A stretch of DNA of 64,000 bases from NCBI RefSeq assembly GCF_014897315.1, contig NZ_JABUYL010000008.1, forward strand, positions 62,001 through 126,000, read 5' to 3'. The position numbers and the translations under genes are program-made. This stretch comes from Proteus sp. FME41. GTDB lineage: Bacteria > Pseudomonadota > Gammaproteobacteria > Enterobacterales > Enterobacteriaceae. Positions 59,260 through 64,000 of the stretch are shown piece after piece. Below the pieces are notes generated by a model. The model saw only the letters and a program-made list of their open reading frames with translations. It was not told the origin of the DNA and did no database searches. Numbering within the stretch: position 1 is the first letter of the stretch; every line of letters begins with the position of its first letter.

Positions 59260-59730
59260 ATGCCGATAACTGAATTTTCCTCGACAATCACAACAGGCAA
59301 GCAAGGTGGATTACAGATGCAATGTGCATCACGCCAATTTCAATTTTTACTTGATGAGCCATTGTCATTAGGTGGAAGCGACAGTGCAATGAATCCTGTT
59401 GAGGCTTTATTAGGAACGCTGGGGGCATGCAAAGGAATAGTGGCGAAAAGTTTTGCACGTATGCACAAAATTAACCTCAACGACATTCGTATTGAAGTAA
59501 AAGGTGAATTAGATACCGATGGTTTTACAGGAAAAAATAAAGAAGCCAAAATTGGTTTTAGTAAAATTACGACACACTTTTTTATTCAAGCAGACAATAG
59601 CGAAGAAGAGATTGCCGCATTTATCGCTTTTATTGAACGTACTTGCCCTGTTTTTGACACCATTAAAAACCCACCTATTTGTGAAACAGCCTATTACATT
59701 GAAAACAGGGTTGAAAATACGGTGTCGTAA
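59260..59730 (+). CDS. OsmC-family peroxide reductase-like protein
   Basis: A 156-residue OsmC/Ohr-fold protein. The two conserved cysteines are in LGACKGIVAKSF and ERTCPVFDTIK, and the start has GKQGGLQMQCASRQF. The family reduces organic peroxides with thiols; the substrate here is not known. It is monocistronic between feoC and bioH, taking the place of yhgA in E. coli. Confidence 0.88.
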   Translation: MPITEFSSTITTGKQGGLQMQCASRQFQFLLDEPLSLGGSDSAMNPVEALLGTLGACKGIVAKSFARMHKINLNDIRIEVKGELDTDGFTGKNKEAKIGFSKITTHFFIQADNSEEEIAAFIAFIERTCPVFDTIKNPPICETAYYIENRVENTVS

Positions 59731-59773
59731 TTTTTACAGAGCCGCCCTGAATAAGGGCAGTTCTTATAAAAAA

Positions 59774-60544
59774 TTATTTTACTTTACAGGCCTCAATTAG
59801 CGTTTGGGCAAATTCATCAGGATGTGAAATAAACGGCGCATGAGCTGCATTACGGAAAATAACAGAGGGTGAATGTGGATAAATGGCATCTAAGAGTCCA
59901 GCCACTTTCCGCGGGACTAACCCATCTAAATAGCCGTAAAAACGAATAAAAGGACACTTCAACGTTTTCAATTCTTCTCGTAAATCTGCTGTCCGCAGAA
60001 TTTCCAACCCACCGTTAAGCACCTCAACAGAAGGGAGTGGTTGATTTAATACTACAGATTTTAACGCTTTCATATCTTCACGTGCACTTTGAGTGCCCAA
60101 TGTTTGTAACGCTAAAAAACGCTCAACAGTACGATGAAAATTTTCACTTAATTGTTGTTCAAACCCTTTTAAAATTTCTGGTTTGATACCCGGCCAATCC
60201 TCATAAGCGCCAAAGCAAGGTGAAGAAGCCACCGTGACCAACGCTTGTACATGGTTAGGATTATCTAAAACAATACGGCTTGCCACCAACCCGCCTAAAG
60301 ACCATCCTAACCAAATTGCATTATCAGGCGCTTTTGCAAAAACAATCTCAGACATCTCGCTTAGCGTGAGAACAGGAAAACCTTGGCTACGACCATATCC
60401 CGGAAGATCAACAAGATGCAGTGTAAAATGCGAGCTTAATCGCGGTATTAATGATTGCCAGACCTCCGCATTCAACCCCCATCCGTGTAATAGCACAAGA
60501 TGTGTTTTTCCTTCACCGATTGTCTGCCAATGCAATTTATTCAT
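59774..60544 (-). CDS. bioH: Pimeloyl-ACP methyl ester esterase BioH
   Basis: A 256-residue alpha/beta hydrolase (E. coli 256) that releases pimeloyl-ACP from its methyl ester in biotin synthesis. The nucleophile is S82 in GWSLGG. The Asp is in YGYLDGLVP and the His is in [17 protein letters not shown] forms the oxyanion region. It is divergent from gntX, as in E. coli. Confidence 0.96.
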   Translation of the reverse strand: MNKLHWQTIGEGKTHLVLLHGWGLNAEVWQSLIPRLSSHFTLHLVDLPGYGRSQGFPVLTLSEMSEIVFAKAPDNAIWLGWSLGGLVASRIVLDNPNHVQALVTVASSPCFGAYEDWPGIKPEILKGFEQQLSENFHRTVERFLALQTLGTQSAREDMKALKSVVLNQPLPSVEVLNGGLEILRTADLREELKTLKCPFIRFYGYLDGLVPRKVAGLLDAIYPHSPSVIFRNAAHAPFISHPDEFAQTLIEACKVK

Positions 60545-60580
60545 TGTTAAGCTCTCTTTTTTATTACAAGGATGTTCATT

Positions 60581-61273
60581 ATGTGGATAACAATAGCAGG
60601 ATATTGCTGGTTATGTCGTCAACCCTTACATTATGATACTAAAGGTATTTGTTCGAGCTGTATTCGCCATTTACCCCAACAACTCAATCGCTGTCCATGT
60701 TGTTTATATCCATCTTCTTATTCCATGATGTTATGTGGACGTTGTCTGCAATCTCCCCCACCATGGAAATGGATGTTGACAGTCGCGGACTATCAACCAC
60801 CATTAAATAAATTATTACACCTTTATAAATACCATCCTCGCCCTCAAATAGCCTTATGTCTTGCACGACTTTTTTTGTTGAGGTGGCTTTCTTATCGACG
60901 AGAAAATTCAGTGCAGAAACCGGACAGAATTATTAGCGTTCCTTCGCATCGTCATCGCCGTTGGTCTAGAGGCTTTGAGCAAGTAGAAGCTATCGCTAAG
61001 CCTTTGGCAAGGTGGCTAAATTGTGCTTATCAACCGGATACCCTGATAAGAACTCGTGCTACACTGATGCAAACGCATCTTAATGCCAAACAAAGGCAAC
61101 ACAATTTAAAGAATGCATTTGTATTAAATAACACAGTGTCGGTATCAGGGAAAAATCTGGCACTAATTGATGATGTTATCACTACAGGTGCGACATTAAA
61201 TACCCTCGTCCCCTTGTTATTTCGTGCGGGAGCACGCTCTGTTGAGGTCTGGGCGATTTGTCGAACCTTGTAG
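60581..61273 (+). CDS. gntX: GntX, ComF-family phosphoribosyltransferase-like protein
   Basis: A 230-residue protein (E. coli 227) with an N-terminal zinc-finger-like set of Cys pairs (CWLC, CSSC, CPCC, CGRC) and a PRTase-like C-terminal domain ([15 protein letters not shown]). ComF homologues help DNA uptake in competent bacteria, and in E. coli GntX is needed for use of DNA as nutrient. I choose the ATG at 60581 because AAGG is 9 bases upstream; 60572 is also possible. Confidence 0.92.
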   Translation: MWITIAGYCWLCRQPLHYDTKGICSSCIRHLPQQLNRCPCCLYPSSYSMMLCGRCLQSPPPWKWMLTVADYQPPLNKLLHLYKYHPRPQIALCLARLFLLRWLSYRRENSVQKPDRIISVPSHRHRRWSRGFEQVEAIAKPLARWLNCAYQPDTLIRTRATLMQTHLNAKQRQHNLKNAFVLNNTVSVSGKNLALIDDVITTGATLNTLVPLLFRAGARSVEVWAICRTL

Positions 61274-61333
61274 TTAACCGCCAATTGGGCGTATGATAAC
61301 CAACCAGAACAGTCAACTATTGAGCAAGACGAT

Positions 61334-61912
61334 ATGATTACTATTACTGATGCCGCACAGGCGCATTTTGCCAAACTACTGGCTAACCAAGAACCCAACA
61401 CCCAAATTCGTGTATTCGTTATCAATCCAGGCACACCTAATGCTGAATGTGGCGTTTCATACTGCCCACCCGATGCCGTAGAGCCAAACGATACTGAAAT
61501 TCAATTCGAAAAAATTTCTGCCTATGTTGATGATATCAGCGCACCTTTCTTAGAAGATGCCGAAATTGATTTTGTCACTGACCAACTGGGATCACAATTA
61601 ACGTTGAAAGCACCTAACGCAAAAATGCGTAAAGTTGATGCTGATGCACCGTTAATTGAACGTGTTGAATATGTACTTCAATCACAAATTAACCCTCAAT
61701 TAGCGGGTCATGGTGGTCGTGTAAGCCTGATGGAAATCACTGAAGAAGGCTATGCTATCTTACAATTCGGTGGTGGATGTAACGGTTGTTCAATGATTGA
61801 TGTCACCTTAAAAGATGGTATCGAAAAAGAATTATTAAACCTGTTCCCTGACGAATTAAAAGGTGTGAAAGACTTAACTGAACACCAACGTGGTGAACAC
61901 TCCTATTACTGA
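61334..61912 (+). CDS. nfuA: Fe-S cluster carrier NfuA
   Basis: A 192-residue protein (E. coli 191). An A-type-like degenerate N-terminal domain precedes the C-terminal Nfu domain with C149 and C152 in [12 protein letters not shown], which hold a [4Fe-4S] cluster shared between subunits. It delivers clusters during oxidative stress and iron limitation. It is 60 bases downstream of gntX on the same strand. Confidence 0.97.
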   Translation: MITITDAAQAHFAKLLANQEPNTQIRVFVINPGTPNAECGVSYCPPDAVEPNDTEIQFEKISAYVDDISAPFLEDAEIDFVTDQLGSQLTLKAPNAKMRKVDADAPLIERVEYVLQSQINPQLAGHGGRVSLMEITEEGYAILQFGGGCNGCSMIDVTLKDGIEKELLNLFPDELKGVKDLTEHQRGEHSYY

Positions 61913-61925
61913 TCCCTCAGTATCA

Positions 61926-61967
61926 AATCCCCTGTGATACTCACCTGCACTGATATCACGGGGGATT
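61926..61967 (+). terminator. Hairpin after nfuA
   Basis: A 14-bp stem with one wobble (AATCCCCTGTGATA at 61926-61939 with TATCACGGGGGATT at 61954-61967). It has no U-tract, so it may stabilise the nfuA 3' end rather than terminate. Confidence 0.55.
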
Positions 61968-62091
61968 CGTGTATTAAAATAATCATTTACAAAAAATAAC
62001 GTCATCTTTACCCACTTGACGCTATGATGAATACATCGTTCTCTCGCTCAGAACAAATTAACAAAACAACAATATAATAAATAAGACAATT

Positions 62092-62415
62092 ATGGATAAG
62101 TTTCAATTTATCAGCATTGAACAAGCTCATCAATTTTGGGCATCTCAATCGGCAATTTTGGTCGATGTGAGAGATCCCCAGAGTTATCGCATAGGTCATG
62201 CAACAAATGCATTTCATCTCACCAATGAAACGCTAAATCAATTTTTACAAGATGCAGACTTCGATGTTCCTGTTATGGTGATGTGCTATCACGGCCATAG
62301 CAGTCAAGGAGCCGCTCAATATCTGGTTAATATGGGCTTTGAAACCGTTTATAGTATTAACGGTGGTTTTGAAGCATGGCAAAGAGAATATCCACAAGTG
62401 GTCACTTCTCTGTAA
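62092..62415 (+). CDS. glpE: Thiosulfate sulfurtransferase GlpE
   Basis: A 107-residue single-domain rhodanese (E. coli 108) with catalytic C65 in MCYHGHSSQ. It transfers sulfur from thiosulfate to cyanide or thioredoxin in vitro. First of the glpE-glpG-glpR cluster, 22 bases from glpG. Confidence 0.96.
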   Translation: MDKFQFISIEQAHQFWASQSAILVDVRDPQSYRIGHATNAFHLTNETLNQFLQDADFDVPVMVMCYHGHSSQGAAQYLVNMGFETVYSINGGFEAWQREYPQVVTSL

Positions 62416-62437
62416 TAACGACAGATGGGTTTTGTTA

Positions 62438-63277
62438 ATGATCCACATTATTACACTTTCTAACCCTCAAGCAGCTGATTTATTTGTCAATTATATGGCA
62501 ACGAAAGGTGTGCGTATTCACACAAAAAACGAAAATCAGCAAATTACACTTTGGTTAGAAGACCAACATCAGTTGGAAATGGTTGAAAAAGAACTCAGCA
62601 CGTTTCTACGTGAGCCTTTTCACCCTCGTTATCAAGCAGCAAGTTGGCAGACCGGCAACCCACAAAATACGGGTATAAAATATCGCCCTGCCTTTTCGAT
62701 AAAAAACATGGTGCAACGATCAGGCCCATTAACGGTACTGGTGATTATTTTATGTACCTTCGTTTTTATCTGGCAGCAAGTCGTCGGCGACTATAATGTT
62801 ATGCTCTATCTTGCATGGCCTTATGAGGAAAGCCTAAATGTTGAGATTTGGCGCTATATCACCCCCGCCTTTGTTCACTTTTCACTGATGCATATCGCCT
62901 TTAACCTCGCAATGTGGTGGTATCTCGCCAGTCAAACAGAACAGCGACTAGGCACAGGTAAATTATTTGTGATCATGCTCGTTTCTGCGCTCTTTAGTAA
63001 TTGGGCACAATCTTTGTTTACTTACTCTAACTTTGGTGGGCTTTCGGGAGTTGTTTACGCATTAGTTGGCTATGTAGGCTTAACAGGCATACGTAATCCA
63101 GAAAAAGGCATTGGTGCTCCAACGGGGTTAATCGTCTTTTCGATTTTGTGGATCGTGGCGGGCTATATGGGCGTTTTAGGTGACTCTATAGGAAATTCTG
63201 CACATTTAGCAGGCTTCCTTATCGGTTTATTGATGGCTTTGTGGGATAATCGACATCAATTATCTCGCAAATCATAA
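62438..63277 (+). CDS. glpG: Rhomboid intramembrane protease GlpG
   Basis: A 279-residue rhomboid protease (E. coli 276) in the inner membrane. A cytosolic N-terminal domain precedes six membrane helices. The catalytic serine is S203 in GLSGVVYALVG and its base is H256 in SAHLAG, with H152 and N156 in MHIAFNLAMW. The ATG at 62438 matches the family; the frame upstream to 62339 overlaps glpE and is rejected. Confidence 0.97.
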   Translation: MIHIITLSNPQAADLFVNYMATKGVRIHTKNENQQITLWLEDQHQLEMVEKELSTFLREPFHPRYQAASWQTGNPQNTGIKYRPAFSIKNMVQRSGPLTVLVIILCTFVFIWQQVVGDYNVMLYLAWPYEESLNVEIWRYITPAFVHFSLMHIAFNLAMWWYLASQTEQRLGTGKLFVIMLVSALFSNWAQSLFTYSNFGGLSGVVYALVGYVGLTGIRNPEKGIGAPTGLIVFSILWIVAGYMGVLGDSIGNSAHLAGFLIGLLMALWDNRHQLSRKS

Positions 63278-63315
63278 TAAAATTAACATGATATTTTTAA
63301 CATTAGGGGACACCT

Positions 63316-64000
63316 GTGAAGCAAACGCAACGACATGATGCCATCATTGAACTGGTACGCCTACAAGGCTATGTCAGCACTGAAGAATTGGTGGAGCATT
63401 TTGAAGTCAGCCCACAGACCATCCGACGTGATTTAAATGAATTAGCGGAAAAGAACAAAATCCAACGCCATCACGGTGGCGCGGCATTACCATCAAGTTC
63501 CGTGAATGCGGCTTATCATGATCGCAAAATCATGTGGTCAGATGAAAAATCACGTATTGCACAACGTGTGGCGAGTTTAATTCCTGATGGTGCAACACTC
63601 TTTATTGATATTGGTACAACACCTGAAGCTGTCGCGCACGCACTGATTAACCATAAAAACCTTCGTATTGTGACCAATAACCTGAATGTTGCAACCCTAT
63701 TGATGGGTAAAGAAGATTTTCGTTTAATTCTTGCGGGTGGTGAAGTGCGCACACGAGATGGCGGTATTGTGGGGGAAGCTACTCTAGATTTTATCTCTCA
63801 ATTTCGTCTTGATTACGGTATTTTGGGAATAAGCGGTATTGATATGGATGGTTCACTGCTTGAGTTTGATTACCACGAAGTTCGGACTAAACGCGCAATT
63901 ATCGAAAACTCACGCTGTGTGATGTTGGTGACTGACCATTCTAAGTTTGGTCGCAACGCGATGGTGAACCTAGGTAATATGAATCTGATCGATTACTTAT
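63316..64000 (+). CDS. glpR: Glycerol-3-phosphate regulon repressor GlpR, 5' part
   Basis: The frame begins at a GTG at 63316 preceded by AGGGGACACCT and is still open at the right edge, so the gene continues outside. About 228 residues are visible. They start [20 protein letters not shown], with the DeoR-type helix-turn-helix ([20 protein letters not shown]) and [13 protein letters not shown]. The effector domain follows with [15 protein letters not shown] and DFGILGIS-like stretches. It represses glp genes without glycerol 3-phosphate. It lies 38 bases after glpG. Confidence 0.96.
   Translation, partial: MKQTQRHDAIIELVRLQGYVSTEELVEHFEVSPQTIRRDLNELAEKNKIQRHHGGAALPSSSVNAAYHDRKIMWSDEKSRIAQRVASLIPDGATLFIDIGTTPEAVAHALINHKNLRIVTNNLNVATLLMGKEDFRLILAGGEVRTRDGGIVGEATLDFISQFRLDYGILGISGIDMDGSLLEFDYHEVRTKRAIIENSRCVMLVTDHSKFGRNAMVNLGNMNLIDYL

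Noticed and set aside
62339-62437. Long N-terminal extension of GlpG
   Set aside because: It overlaps glpE in another frame and is absent in the family.
63316-64000. glpR as a truncated pseudogene
   Set aside because: The frame is open and intact to the window edge; the missing end is an artefact of the window.

Overview
The window looks like ordinary chromosome from a Proteus-type enterobacterium (Morganellaceae). It is AT-rich, nearly every protein is a close homologue of an Escherichia coli K-12 protein, several E. coli gene blocks are kept in order, and two ERIC-family repeats are present. Genus is inferred from overall character, not from a search; species cannot be settled here. I saw no rRNA, tRNA, IS element, prophage or CRISPR array.

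Layout. (1) 1-8.7 kb: end of transporter gene yidE, then avtA and tag (minus), glyQS (plus), an AT-rich patch with a decayed endonuclease-family gene and a small unknown gene (minus), then yidR (minus). (2) 8.7-21.4 kb: yicG, gmk and the rpoZ-spoT-trmH-recG operon, convergent gltS, xanP, an unknown gene, yicH and a solitary antitoxin-like gene. (3) 21.5-32.9 kb: rluF (minus), an ERIC element, yihX-dtd-fabY (minus), a second ERIC element, bipA (minus), then the nitrogen-control operon glnA-glnL-glnG with NtrC sites and a sigma-54 promoter, convergent with hemN. (4) 33.6-38.3 kb: a three-gene lipoprotein operon (CsgG-like, DUF4810, DUF799/GNA1162) and tex, all minus. (5) 38.4-48.5 kb: greB, ompR-envZ, pstSCAB-phoU behind phased PHO boxes, and an amino-acid ABC uptake operon with no ATPase gene. 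(6) 48.5-55.8 kb: a GNAT/DUF1778 toxin-antitoxin pair, adeP with a PurR-like box, ydhR, an acetyltransferase, a GT39-type membrane glycosyltransferase, yihI and a DUF4026/DUF2314 gene. (7) 55.8-64 kb: feoABC with FNR and Fur sites, an OsmC-family gene, bioH, gntX, nfuA, glpE, glpG and the start of glpR, which runs off the window.

The genes mainly form regulatory and uptake modules: nitrogen (gln), phosphate (pst), ferrous iron (feo), purine uptake (xanP, adeP), stringent response (spoT), osmotic response (ompR-envZ) and glycerol metabolism (glp). Accessory content is small: the decayed nuclease and partner, the solitary antitoxin, the toxin-antitoxin pair and the lipoprotein trio. I did not find a convincing large undescribed system. 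The best leads are the nuclease remnant with its intact overlapping partner (6423-7169) and the lipoprotein trio (33698-35403).
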